NCBI GenBank assembly: GCA_937921555.1
Contig: CAKZUV010000052.1
Coordinates: forward strand, 1-34,622
Direction of reading: 5' to 3'
Source: an uncultured Saprospiraceae bacterium
Lineage (GTDB): Bacteria; Bacteroidota; Bacteroidia; Chitinophagales; Saprospiraceae
DNA: 34,622 nucleotides
Of the stretch, positions 24,742-34,300 are shown piece by piece. Position 1 is the first letter of the stretch. Each line of letters opens with the position of its first letter. The notes beneath the pieces were generated by a model. That model made no database searches. It was not told where the DNA came from and saw only the letters and a program-made list of their open reading frames with translations. The position numbers and the translations under genes are program-made.

Positions 24742-24749
24742 TATCTTTG
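24742..24749 (+). promoter_or_regulatory. Putative -7 element for the restriction-modification pair
   Basis: TATCTTTG followed by C matches TAnnTTTG, 19 bp before the ATG at 24769. Confidence 0.5.
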
Positions 24750-24768
24750 CTATCAAAAAGTACAGAAA

Positions 24769-25254
24769 ATGGACGATTATAGAGTAATTGAGATAGAAAT
24801 AGCTAAAAAATATGGAAGTACCGCAGAAACAACAACAAAATCAATCGGAGATTTCTTATTAGAAGGTGACGTTCAAAAACCTGTAAATGTCAAGAGTAAC
24901 AATGTAGCTAAAAAGAACTATTCTCCAAACATAATATCTGCTAAAAGATTAGTTAAATGGCTTGAGAAAGAAGGAAATGAGCTTTATTTTGTCTTTGTAG
25001 ATTACGAAAAATTAAAAGAAAGTATCAAAATTCTCAGTGAATCCGAACTAATTCCTTTTTACCAAATAGATTGGAGCTGCTTAACTATTGAAGCTCAGGG
25101 TTGGGGAGTGATTCAGATGTCAAAAAAACTCCAAGTAAACAAAAATCAGGACAAAAAAGGATTTTTTAAAGGCATGAAAAAGGCTTACGAAAAATTCATT
25201 GATAAGGAAACAGCGAAAATGGCAAAAATTAGAGAAATGATAAAAAATTTTTAA
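24769..25254 (+). CDS. Putative small PD-(D/E)xK-like restriction endonuclease
   Basis: The 161-residue protein is not a family I recognise with certainty. Near the N-terminus it has glutamates (Glu8, Glu10), then GDFLL (Asp28) and VNVKS (Asn40, Lys42) with the spacing of a PD-(D/E)xK nuclease core in which the second acidic residue is Asn. A conserved-looking polar stretch follows (NNVAKKNYSPNIISAKRLV) and then an alternating beta/alpha region (LYFVFVDYE). The C-terminal 45 residues are lysine-rich and would suit DNA contact. The gene ends 2 bp before an N6-adenine methyltransferase gene and has the same low G+C content, so the best reading is the nuclease of a type II restriction-modification pair. 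The assignment is by context plus a weak motif. Confidence 0.55.
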   Translation: MDDYRVIEIEIAKKYGSTAETTTKSIGDFLLEGDVQKPVNVKSNNVAKKNYSPNIISAKRLVKWLEKEGNELYFVFVDYEKLKESIKILSESELIPFYQIDWSCLTIEAQGWGVIQMSKKLQVNKNQDKKGFFKGMKKAYEKFIDKETAKMAKIREMIKNF

Positions 25255-25256
25255 TT

Positions 25257-26996
25257 ATGACATACTATGGCTTTCACATACCAGTAAATATTTTAGAGCT
25301 TTTCGAAACTAACGCTAAAAAACTGAAAAACTTCACAGCCATAAATAAAATAATAAAGAAGGTCTGTGGTATTAACAAATTCTTTTCTAAACAAAGTGAT
25401 GTAGATGAGTTCTACTTAAAACTAAAAGAATATAACTCAATAGTCTCAGAACCTCATCGTAGACAATATGGTGATTATCAGACCAATAACGCACTTGCAT
25501 CAAGTGTTGTCAATTATGTATTCAAAAAGCATGAAAAAGTAGATTTTTTGTTAGAACCAACTTGTGGAAGAGGAAACTTTATTGTTGCCGCTATTAAAAA
25601 ATATAAAACACTGACAAAAATAGTTGGTATTGAAATCTATTTTCCGTACGTTATTGAGACAAAATTCAAAATATTAAACTACTATCTGGAGAACCCACAA
25701 AATGAATATCCGGACATTGACATAGTTCATGAAAATGTATTTGACTTTCCGTTTGTCGCTCTCTCTAAAAGTACAATTAATCTCAAAACATTGGTAGTCG
25801 GAAATCCACCTTGGGTGACAAATTCGGAGTTGGGTTCTATTGATTCTAACAATCTACCACAAAAATCAAATTTTAAAAAATTAGGTGGATTTGATGCTAT
25901 TACTGGTAAAGGAAACTTTGATATTGGAGAGAGTATATCCATAATTATGTTAAAACTATTCCACCAGCATGAAGGAGGTTTTGCCTTTTTAATTAAAAAC
26001 GCTGTAGTCAAAAACATAATACATGATCAAAAATGTAATGACTTTAGAATCGGAAAAATTGAGGAATTAAATATTGACTCAAAAAAGGAATTTAATGTAT
26101 CCGTCAACGCAAGTCTATTCTATTCTAAGTTAAACTCAACGCCAGAATACACGTGTAGAAAAGTAGACTTTTACAACGGTAAACTAATAACAGAGTTTGG
26201 ATGGCTTAGGAATAAATTTGTGAACTCAACAAGTGATTACAAATATTCGAATATAATTGATGGTAGGTCAGCATTTATATGGCGTTCAGGTGTTAAACAT
26301 GATTGCTCTAAAATTATGGAGCTTGAAAAATCGGAGGATTCTTTTGTGAATAAATTAGGAGAAGAATTTAAGATTGAAGAAAATCTTGTCTATGGACTAT
26401 TAAAAAGTTCTGATCTTAAATCATTAAAAACAAAGAAATACCGAAAACAAACCATTATAACACAAAGAAAAATAGGAGCTAAAACAGATTATATAAAAAA
26501 AGAGTATCCGCTTACTTATAAATATTTAAATTCCAAAAAATCCTTTTTTGACAGAAGAAAATCATCTATTTACAAGGATAAACCAGAATTCTCAATCTTT
26601 GGAATAGGTCAATACTCATTTGCAAAGTATAAAATCGCAATTTCAGGTCTTTATAAGACAACTCATTTTACTTTAGTTTCTCCTTCAAAGTCAAAACCAA
26701 TAATGCTTGATGACACTTGTTATTTTATTGGATTCGATAACTATAAAACAGCACAAATAGCTCATTTTTTGGCAAATTCTGAGATAGTTCAAAAATTCTT
26801 AAAGTCAATCATATTTTCTGACGCTAAGAGAGCTGTTAATAAAGATATTCTCATGCGAATTGATTTTGGAAAGGCATTCGCTTGTTTTTCGTACGAAGAA
26901 GCGTTAGAAAGCATAACAAATTTGAAAATAAATGACTGGGAAGAATTTGGAGAATCTGTAAATAAAAAACAGATTGTACAAACTTCACTATTCTAA
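25257..26996 (+). CDS. N6-adenine DNA methyltransferase (gamma-class, Eco57I/TaqI-like)
   Basis: The 579-residue protein has the gamma-class amino-methyltransferase order: motif X-like YGDYQTNNALA (about residues 71-81), motif I LLEPTCGRGNF (98-108) for AdoMet, an acidic motif II (GIEIYF, Glu126), HENVFDF (motif III) and the catalytic NPPW at 183-186, then FAFLIKN (motif VIII-like). About 250 residues beyond it (330-579) would hold the target recognition domain. It methylates adenine in a specific DNA site and would protect against the nuclease encoded 2 bp upstream. Base composition is strikingly AT-rich compared with genes on both sides, which points to horizontal acquisition. The target sequence cannot be read from the protein. 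Confidence 0.88.
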   Translation: MTYYGFHIPVNILELFETNAKKLKNFTAINKIIKKVCGINKFFSKQSDVDEFYLKLKEYNSIVSEPHRRQYGDYQTNNALASSVVNYVFKKHEKVDFLLEPTCGRGNFIVAAIKKYKTLTKIVGIEIYFPYVIETKFKILNYYLENPQNEYPDIDIVHENVFDFPFVALSKSTINLKTLVVGNPPWVTNSELGSIDSNNLPQKSNFKKLGGFDAITGKGNFDIGESISIIMLKLFHQHEGGFAFLIKNAVVKNIIHDQKCNDFRIGKIEELNIDSKKEFNVSVNASLFYSKLNSTPEYTCRKVDFYNGKLITEFGWLRNKFVNSTSDYKYSNIIDGRSAFIWRSGVKHDCSKIMELEKSEDSFVNKLGEEFKIEENLVYGLLKSSDLKSLKTKKYRKQTIITQRKIGAKTDYIKKEYPLTYKYLNSKKSFFDRRKSSIYKDKPEFSIFGIGQYSFAKYKIAISGLYKTTHFTLVSPSKSKPIMLDDTCYFIGFDNYKTAQIAHFLANSEIVQKFLKSIIFSDAKRAVNKDILMRIDFGKAFACFSYEEALESITNLKINDWEEFGESVNKKQIVQTSLF

Positions 26997-27069
26997 GCAA
27001 TGTTGACAAATTAATTTAAAAAAGTCAAAACGGACCGTTATTTATTCTGTGTCCCTCAACATACTGGAA

Positions 27070-29823
27070 ATGAATTTTTTAAAATATTACCTCTTTTTAC
27101 TGTCTTTATTATTTTGTCTGTCTTTATCAGGACAAGAAGTAATCTGGGCGGATCAATTGGTAGAATTTTCCAGTGAGCTAAATAATTCTGCCGTTCAGGT
27201 GCTGGGCGCTCCGGACGCATTGGAAAACCAGGATCAGGATCTTGCCTGGGCTCCTAAAAAAGAAGGACTGGGCAGAGGTGAATTTGTCCACGTCAGTTTT
27301 GCTTTTCCCATTCGTACCCGGCAAATTATTATTTGCGAAGCAAGCAATCCCGGAGCCGTCTATCGGCTGACTGCTTTTTTCACAGATGGTACGGAAGCAA
27401 TTATCTACGAAAATAAATATCCCCGGAATTTACTGGTTCCCAACCGGATTTTCTCCTATCAATTTCCGCTTACCCGCAAAAAGGTAGTTTCTCTAAAAGT
27501 AGAAATGGATACCAAATCCGTCAAAGGATTTAACCGTATCGACGCGATTGGTATTTCCGATGCTACGGAACGCTACACCACCGAGCCCTTGGAATTACAG
27601 GAGATAGAAGGCAATCTTGGGAGCGAAGTCAATAGTTCCGCCGCCGAGCTAGCTCCGCAAATTTCTTCGGATGGAAAAACACTTTACTTTGTTCGTCATA
27701 ATCACAGCGACAATATGGGAGAAGGAGATATCTGGGTCAGCAGTCGCCTGGGCGAAGATCGCTGGAGTACGGCCGTCAACCTGGGAGCACCTATCAATAA
27801 CCGTCAGGAAAATCAGGTGATTGGTGTGGGCAAAAACGGGATGCAACTGTTTTTGAAAATGGGTCGTGAAAAAACGGATAACAATCATCTATTCGTAACT
27901 AAAAAAAATGGCCGCAGTTGGGCACGTCCCAAACGACTGAATACTAATTTTCCTACCGATTTATCATTACGTCATATTTTTATTAATGAAAATGGAAAAA
28001 CGATTCTGGTAGCCATTGAAACGGCCAGTGATGGTTTTGATTTGCAGGTGACCACCCAGCGGATGGATGGAAGCTGGACGGAATTAACTTCGCTCGGAAC
28101 GACGATCAATACCCGCGATGACGAGACCAGTGCTTTTTTATCTGCCGATGGAAAAACACTTTATTTTTCGAGTAACGGACACGGCGGAATGGGTGGTCAG
28201 GATTTCTTCGTCAGCCGGCGCAAAGGCAATGGATGGGACGATTGGTCCGAACCTGTAAACCTGGGGACCGAGATCAATGATGCCACTGATAATGAAAAAC
28301 TGTCTTTAGCCGGGGACAATGTCTACGCCGTTTTTAGCAGAAAAAGTAAGACCGGAAATAATGATATTTATCAAATAAATTTACCTGAAAACCTTATCGC
28401 CATAAACGGTGAGATTGGCAGAAGTGGCGTCATAGATTTAGATGAAAAAAACAAAGAAGAAAATATCTCTACCAGATCGGTCAATGATTTGACGGCGCTG
28501 TCGGAAGGAACCATGATCACCACCAATAATAATGAAAACAGCCTGGAACTCCGGCTTCAACAAATTGATCAGCAACTCATTGCACTCGAAAAAAACAGGG
28601 AACAATTACAAAGACAAGAAGTACAAGGCAGAACAATACCCGGTAGTTTTTCGGAAGGAGAAGAAATGGAAAACCTCCGTAAGGATTTTATTGAAAATCA
28701 AAAAAACAGTAAGGTAATTAACCGGACAGCATTGGAGGAAGATGCGGAGCTGGCCAAGATGAAAAATAAATTTAATCAGGTAAACGGAAAGACTACTTCG
28801 ACTACCGTTAAAGGAAAAAAAGTGCCCAGAGATCAGGAGCTGGAAGAAATGAAAAAGCGATTCAACAAATATAACGGAAAGACGGAGGCAGCCGATGATG
28901 ACCAGGAATACATGGACATGGAAGTGAGCAACGGCCAGGTATATGACGAAGAATATGACCGGATGATGTACAGCGGCGGATTTACAGACTTACAGGAAAT
29001 GATGTGGTCGGCACTCGAAACGGAACTGGCAGCATCAGTGAAGCTGACCATCAAAAAACAAATTTACAATCAGGTAGAAAAAGAACTCCTGCAGTCTTTA
29101 TCAGGTGATCTTGACGAGAAACAGCAGTATCGCTTTAAACAACAGGGAATTCTTCTTTACCGGGAAATTAAAAAAGAACTGCGGAAAGTATCCAGCGAAA
29201 AAATTACGTTGACCAATATTCCTGAAAATAAAATTACCATGGCACTCCGCCGTAAAATGGAACCGCTCGTTCGTAAAAACCTCTATTCGGACCTCCGGGA
29301 ACTTGCCGCCAGTGAAATAAACAACGAATTACAATATCGCTTTGCCAGAGAAGAGCGGGCCGTTCTGGAAAAAGCGCTCAAAAATAAACCCGCCACCTGG
29401 TCCCCCGCCGTGGTGGATGCCCCGGCACCGGTTTCTGATCAACGCCAGGACCCCGAAATATTATCTACCCTGATGCTCAAAAACGGGCAACTGAAAATTC
29501 CTTTTCGCGAAGGACAAAAATTTTTGATTGAAGATATCTCGTTCAGAAAAAATAGTGGTGTCCTGAAGTCGCAGTCTTCCGGCGCAATCGGTCAGCTGGT
29601 TAATTTTTTAACTATACACGACCAACTTTCCGTAGAAATAGGCGTATTTGACGACGGAACCGGAGATAAAATGGCATTTATCCGCGCCAAAACGATCTAT
29701 GAGCGCCTGATCCGAGGAGGCATCGCTGCCAACCGGCTGTTGTATCGCGATTATGCTGCCGAAGGAGCAACAAAAACATCTTCGTCCGTAAAAACCCAAT
29801 TAAAAATTGTCAGTATCCGTTAA
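27070..29823 (+). CDS. PD40-repeat envelope protein with OmpA-like C-terminus
   Basis: The 917-residue protein has a signal peptide (MNFLKYYLFLLSLLFCLSLS, cleaved near SGQ). Residues about 22-165 form a beta-rich domain starting VIWADQLVEFSSELNNSAVQ and containing LGAPDAL. PD40 propeller-type repeats follow at about 190-425 (ISSDGKTLYFVRHN, LSADGKTLYFSSNGHGG with GQDFFVSRR). A coiled coil (about 490-520), three related charged repeats (near 533, 560 and 591, core ELxxMKxxFNxxNGKT) and a helical region lead to an OmpA-like end (about 815-917, DISFRKNSGVLKSQSSG, then DGTGDKMAFIRAKTIYERL). The usual peptidoglycan-binding aspartate motif reads GVFDDGTGD. The ATG at 27070 is preferred to the GTG at 27049 because it begins the signal peptide. 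It may anchor an envelope complex to the cell wall. Confidence 0.85.
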   Translation: MNFLKYYLFLLSLLFCLSLSGQEVIWADQLVEFSSELNNSAVQVLGAPDALENQDQDLAWAPKKEGLGRGEFVHVSFAFPIRTRQIIICEASNPGAVYRLTAFFTDGTEAIIYENKYPRNLLVPNRIFSYQFPLTRKKVVSLKVEMDTKSVKGFNRIDAIGISDATERYTTEPLELQEIEGNLGSEVNSSAAELAPQISSDGKTLYFVRHNHSDNMGEGDIWVSSRLGEDRWSTAVNLGAPINNRQENQVIGVGKNGMQLFLKMGREKTDNNHLFVTKKNGRSWARPKRLNTNFPTDLSLRHIFINENGKTILVAIETASDGFDLQVTTQRMDGSWTELTSLGTTINTRDDETSAFLSADGKTLYFSSNGHGGMGGQDFFVSRRKGNGWDDWSEPVNLGTEINDATDNEKLSLAGDNVYAVFSRKSKTGNNDIYQINLPENLIAINGEIGRSGVIDLDEKNKEENISTRSVNDLTALSEGTMITTNNNENSLELRLQQIDQQLIALEKNREQLQRQEVQGRTIPGSFSEGEEMENLRKDFIENQKNSKVINRTALEEDAELAKMKNKFNQVNGKTTSTTVKGKKVPRDQELEEMKKRFNKYNGKTEAADDDQEYMDMEVSNGQVYDEEYDRMMYSGGFTDLQEMMWSALETELAASVKLTIKKQIYNQVEKELLQSLSGDLDEKQQYRFKQQGILLYREIKKELRKVSSEKITLTNIPENKITMALRRKMEPLVRKNLYSDLRELAASEINNELQYRFAREERAVLEKALKNKPATWSPAVVDAPAPVSDQRQDPEILSTLMLKNGQLKIPFREGQKFLIEDISFRKNSGVLKSQSSGAIGQLVNFLTIHDQLSVEIGVFDDGTGDKMAFIRAKTIYERLIRGGIAANRLLYRDYAAEGATKTSSSVKTQLKIVSIR

Positions 29824-29856
29824 TCCGGATTGACTGGTTTATAACCAACCCTTTCT

Positions 29857-30339
29857 ATGAAATTTATCCCCGAATCTGTTATTGATCAAACTATTGAGCA
29901 GTTAAGTGTATCGGATTCACTCGATGCCGCCATCAAAGAATTGGCGGATGCCCAACCCTTTCTGGTCGCTTATCTTAGTTCCGAAACGACGGCTGCATTT
30001 TCTAACGAAGAAAAAGACTTTCTGTTTTTTGCCACCTCCGTAATCGTTGGTGCCATCGAAGCGGTCGAATCCAATCCAAAATTACTTAGCCTGGATGTAC
30101 TGACGGAGGCAGAAGAACAGAATTTTAAGATTCTCACAGAAACAAAAGGAAAGGAATTCAGGGACCGGATCACACCGTTTTTTGAGAACTATCCGCAAGA
30201 AGATTTGCTGGCTTTTGCAGAAGATGCCCTCGAAGAGGATGATGACAACATCATTACCGCCGAAGGAAGGGAGTATCTTTTTGTGATGCTAAAAACGATT
30301 ATTGATACTTTTCATCAACAGACGGACTCTGTCAAGTAA
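29857..30339 (+). CDS. Acidic hypothetical protein
   Basis: The 160-residue protein is predicted all-helical and strongly acidic (for example DALEEDDDN near residue 125), with no signal peptide, membrane span or cysteine. It starts 33 bp after the PD40/OmpA-like gene and is probably co-transcribed with it. I do not recognise a family. The 80-bp MITE-like element begins about 20 bp after its stop codon, and the hairpin of that element may now serve as its terminator. Confidence 0.7.
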   Translation: MKFIPESVIDQTIEQLSVSDSLDAAIKELADAQPFLVAYLSSETTAAFSNEEKDFLFFATSVIVGAIEAVESNPKLLSLDVLTEAEEQNFKILTETKGKEFRDRITPFFENYPQEDLLAFAEDALEEDDDNIITAEGREYLFVMLKTIIDTFHQQTDSVK

Positions 30340-30358
30340 TATCATTTAAGTTGACGCC

Positions 30359-30438
30359 CACACTACTGGACATTTCTCCCATTTTCTACCTCCCAGCCTA
30401 AAGGAGTAGCTCCAAATCCGCAAATGTCCAGTAGTGTG
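30359..30438. mobile_element. MITE-like element, 80 bp, with 17-bp terminal inverted repeats
   Basis: The ends are perfect 17-bp inverted repeats (CACACTACTGGACATTT at 30359-30375, its complement at 30422-30438). They are flanked directly by identical 9-bp sequences, GTTGACGCC at 30350-30358 and 30439-30447, as expected for a target-site duplication. The 46-bp interior has no meaningful ORF but contains a short palindrome (GGAGTAGCTCC at 30403-30413). The element sits between the convergent genes ending at 30339 and 30503 and could also act as a hairpin terminator. The parent insertion sequence is not in the window and the family is unknown. Confidence 0.8.
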
Positions 30439-30502
30439 GTTGACGCCTCTTTAATGCTGAAAAAGTGCTGATCCTCTGTGGTTTGCAAATGAGTTCAGTC
30501 AA

Positions 30503-31144
30503 TTACTGCAAAAATAAATTATGTTGTTTTTCGTAGCCAATCGATGTATCCGGGCCGTGTCCGGGATGAACGGCTACGTCATCTCCCAATGGAAACAATT
30601 GATCTTTGATGCTACCCAGCAAGGTCGCCATATCTCCGCCCGGCAAATCGGTACGGCCGATAGATTGAAAAAATAAAACATCTCCTGCAATGATAAATTT
30701 ATCCGCTTCGCAGTAAAAAGACAAACTCGCCGGTGAATGCCCTGGTGTAAACAAGGCCTTCAAAGACGTATTGCCAAAAAGAATCGTATCTCCGGTTTCA
30801 ATAAATCGTCCGGGGGATGGAGAAGGTTGGGGCAGCTGGATACCGTACACCTGACAGACCTGCGGAACGGCTTCGAGTACCGGCAATTCACCACGATGGA
30901 TTTCAAGTTCCAGACCATAAGTTTCAGCCACAAAAGCATTACCGAAAACATGATCCAGGTGACAATGGGTATTGATTAGCCGGACGGGTGTCCATTCGTT
31001 TTCACTGATGAAATTTTTTAATTCTTCGCGCTCCTTTTGAGTATAACACCCAGGATCGAAGATGATGCATTCACCGGTTTCATCCGAAACAATATAAGTG
31101 TTTTCCTGAAAAGGATTGAAGGTAAGCTTGGAAACAACCGCCAT
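30503..31144 (-). CDS. Metallo-beta-lactamase-fold hydrolase (glyoxalase II-like)
   Basis: The 213-residue protein has the complete MBL metal motifs: T-His60-C-His62-L-Asp64-His65 (THCHLDHVFGN), His136 in FTPGHSPAS, Asp155 in IAGDVLF, and His196 in HPGHGPDT. The N-terminal FNPFQENTYIVSDETGEC and the C-terminal SIGYEKQHNLFL match the YcbL/glyoxalase II-like branch, which hydrolyses thioesters such as S-lactoylglutathione or related thiols. It lacks the longer helical C-terminal domain of classical glyoxalase II. It is transcribed alone, divergent from the large envelope gene. Confidence 0.92.
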   Translation of the reverse strand: MAVVSKLTFNPFQENTYIVSDETGECIIFDPGCYTQKEREELKNFISENEWTPVRLINTHCHLDHVFGNAFVAETYGLELEIHRGELPVLEAVPQVCQVYGIQLPQPSPSPGRFIETGDTILFGNTSLKALFTPGHSPASLSFYCEADKFIIAGDVLFFQSIGRTDLPGGDMATLLGSIKDQLFPLGDDVAVHPGHGPDTSIGYEKQHNLFLQ

Positions 31145-31165
31145 TAGATTGCGTTTTAAGTATTA

Positions 31166-31208
31166 AAGTATGTGGTCAAAAAGGATAAATAATTTTGTCC
31201 ACGTACTT
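31166..31208. promoter_or_regulatory. Imperfect palindrome, copy B of the two-copy intergenic motif
   Basis: The arms AAGTATGTGGTCAAAA (31166-31181) and TTTTGTCCACGTACTT (31193-31208) pair at 15 of 16 positions counting one wobble. The same outline and order of bases is seen at 18495-18540. It lies 22 bp upstream of the MBL hydrolase start and overlaps a TAATTTTG element (31190-31197) on the plus strand. Confidence 0.6.
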
Positions 31209-31344
31209 ACAAATAATAATTGAATCGTTAAATTTAGAGATTCCGCCCAATCAGGACATTTGAATCTGTCAAATCTTTTGTATCTTGAAAGTATATATCA
31301 AACAACTTCAATTTCCGATCTGCCCACAATACTAAACCTTTTTT

Positions 31345-34300
31345 ATGCAAATTCTTAAAGTTTTTATTACAGGTTTTTGTTTTTTCTTCTTTTCCGGCTT
31401 TCTCTTTTCCCAGACTTCTCAGGTAGAATTTGGTAAAAACCGGGTGCAATTCCACGAAGATTTCAAAGAGTGGGCGACGTACGAAAGTGAAAATTTCGTG
31501 ACCTACTGGTACGGAGAGGGCCGGTTGATCGGACAGGCAGTCGTACAAATGGCGGAAAGAGATTTTATGGATATCCAACGGATTCTGGAGCACCGGATGA
31601 ATGATAAAATAGATATTATCGTCTACAAAGATCTGACGGACATCAAACAAAGTAATATTGGCAGCGAGGAAGTATTTTTCAATACGGGGGGGAAAACCAA
31701 AATTGTTGGGAATAAAATCTTCGTTTATTTTGATGGCAATCACAATAATTTGCGCCGGTCCGTCCGGGAAGGTGTCGCCTCTGCCTACCTGAATGCCATG
31801 ATGTTTGGTGCCAACCTTCAGGAAATTGTCCAGAACGCAGTAATGCTCAATTTGCCGCAATGGTTTAAAGAGGGACTGGTCAGTTACGCGGGCGAAAGCT
31901 GGAATGTTCATAATGATGACCGGATGCGCGAGATATTTTTATCGAAAAGATATAAGAAGTTTGAAAATTTTGCGGACGAGTATCCAAAACTGGCGGGCCA
32001 TTCCATGTGGTATTTTATCAGTCAAAATTATGGCCGGTCCGTGGTTTCAAATCTGCTCTACCTCACGCGGATCAATCGCAGTATCGAAAGCGGTTATGCC
32101 TTTGTCCTGGGTGATACTTACGAAAGATCGCTCACCAACTGGTACGAATTCTACGAAAAACGTTACAAAACAGAAATCAAAGGATTGGAAAAACCCAAAG
32201 GTAAAAAAGTAGAAATCAAAAATCGCCGGAAGCTGCCCGTCAGTAATTTAAAAATAAGTCCCGACGGAAAAAAGATTGCCTACGTGTTAAATGAAATTGG
32301 AAAAGTAAAAGTGTTTATTCAGGACATACGGACAGGAAAAAGAACCCAGATTTTAAAATACGGTTCCCGTAATCCCTTTCAGGAAACCGACTATAATTAT
32401 CCACTCCTTGCCTGGAGTCCCAACAATCAGGAATTGGGGGTGATTTACGAACACAGAGACATCATCAAATTAATTCAGCGGGATCTTAATACCGGAAAAA
32501 ATGTAGAAGATATAATTCCCAATCAGTATCACCGCATCAACAGTATGGATTATATCAATCCGTTTAAAATGGTTTTTTCGGCAACGGTCCGTGGAGGCTC
32601 TGATATCTTTACCTTCATTCCCAAAACCCGTCAGTCGACCAGAATCACCCGGGATTTTTGGGACGATCTGGACGCAAAATTTGTAAAAATAGATGGCCGG
32701 AAAGGAATTCTGTTCTCTTCCAACCGCCAGGATACGTTGCTGGTAACCGCAAAACTGGATTCTATTTTACCCCTCAATACATTTGATATTTTTTATTACG
32801 ATTTGGAAAATCCTTCCAAAGAACTTACCAGGGTGACGAGTACGCCTTACGCCAACGAACGAAATCCGGTCGGAGTGGATTCCACCTGGTTTAGTTATAC
32901 CAGTGATGCGAGTGGAATTTACAATCAAAACATGGGCTACCTGGAGACTTATTTAGCATGGAACAATCAGGCCATTTATCTGAGTGGTGGCTCTGAAATA
33001 ATTATCCGGGAAGATTCTATCTGGAACAACGTTGATTCCATCGGGATTGATTCGGTCGTGATTCAGCCTGTTTACAAAAAAAGAGGTGTTACCCACAACC
33101 GGACCAATTACAAGACCCATCTGATCCGTCATGATATTGCGGGCAAAGTGAATAAACAAATAATCCTGTACCGGGAAGGATATATTTACCATCTCCGTAT
33201 CCAGCCCGTAGATACCCTGACGAGTGTACCAGCCAGAACTACCATTTTTCGTAAACAATCGCTGGGAGAAGCAGGTCTGACGCTGGCGCAAAATGAAAAT
33301 ACCTCCGGCAACATCAAACCGCCAACGCAGACGATTCCTAAAAAGGAAGAAAAAGTGATCGAGGATTATTTATTTCAAAGTGAATTTGACGAAGCGGAAA
33401 AACCACCAATGATTACTATCGACGAAGAAGAAGGTAACATCATAATCGAAGAACCATTCTCTCCAGTCCCTTCCTCTCCGAGTTGGGAACAGTCGCAGGT
33501 CCACGAATTCCGGCAGGAGCGAATCGTTCCTTATCAGTTGCAGTTCCGGACGGATTTTATTACCACCACGGTGGACAATAGTCTGCTCTTCGGAGGACTC
33601 AACAACTACGCGGGAACGGGGCAGGAATATAATTTCCCACCACCGGGTATTCTGCTGAAAGCCAATTTTAAAGACCTTTTTGAGGACTACGTTCTGGAAG
33701 GTGGTATCCGGATTCCGACTACCTTTAACGGAGCGGAATATTATATTTTTCTGGATAATAAAAAGAAAAGGCTGGACAAAAGATTTGCGGCCTATCGTCG
33801 TTCGCTTCGTCGCAACGGTGTAGATATTGCGCCACCTCCCTTACCGCCGAACCGTTTCGTGGAACCCCGTAACCGGGAGACTACTTTCCTGACGCAAATG
33901 GAATTGAGATATCCGTTTGATATTTTCAGAAGTTTACGGGCCACCACTACTTTCCGGGTTGACAAACAAACTCAGCTAGCCACCGATCAGTCTGCGCTTA
34001 ATACTTCTACCGGTAAGCAACAGCGGTTGGGTTTACGGCTGGAGTATGTTTTTGATAATACGCTCGACGTGGATATTAATATTAAAAATGGTACCCGGTA
34101 CAAATTTTACGCGGAAGTATTAAAGCGTTTTGAAATTGATTTTGTGGATGGATTTAATTTTGATTTGTCCGAAGGATTTATGACCATACTGGGATTTGAT
34201 GCGCGACACTATCAGCGGCTGGACAAGCACTCTGTGCTGGCAATCCGTGCGGCTGGTTCCACTTCATTTGGTTCCGAACGAATTTTATTTTTATTGGGCG

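Noticed and set aside
26997-27069. Right-hand border repeat of the R-M island
   Set aside because: I looked for a copy of the 37-bp repeat or an inverted partner here and saw none.
31234-31911. 225-codon minus-strand frame
   Set aside because: It is antisense to the large PD40/barrel gene, whose domains and signal peptide are recognisable, and the minus-strand product shows no motif.
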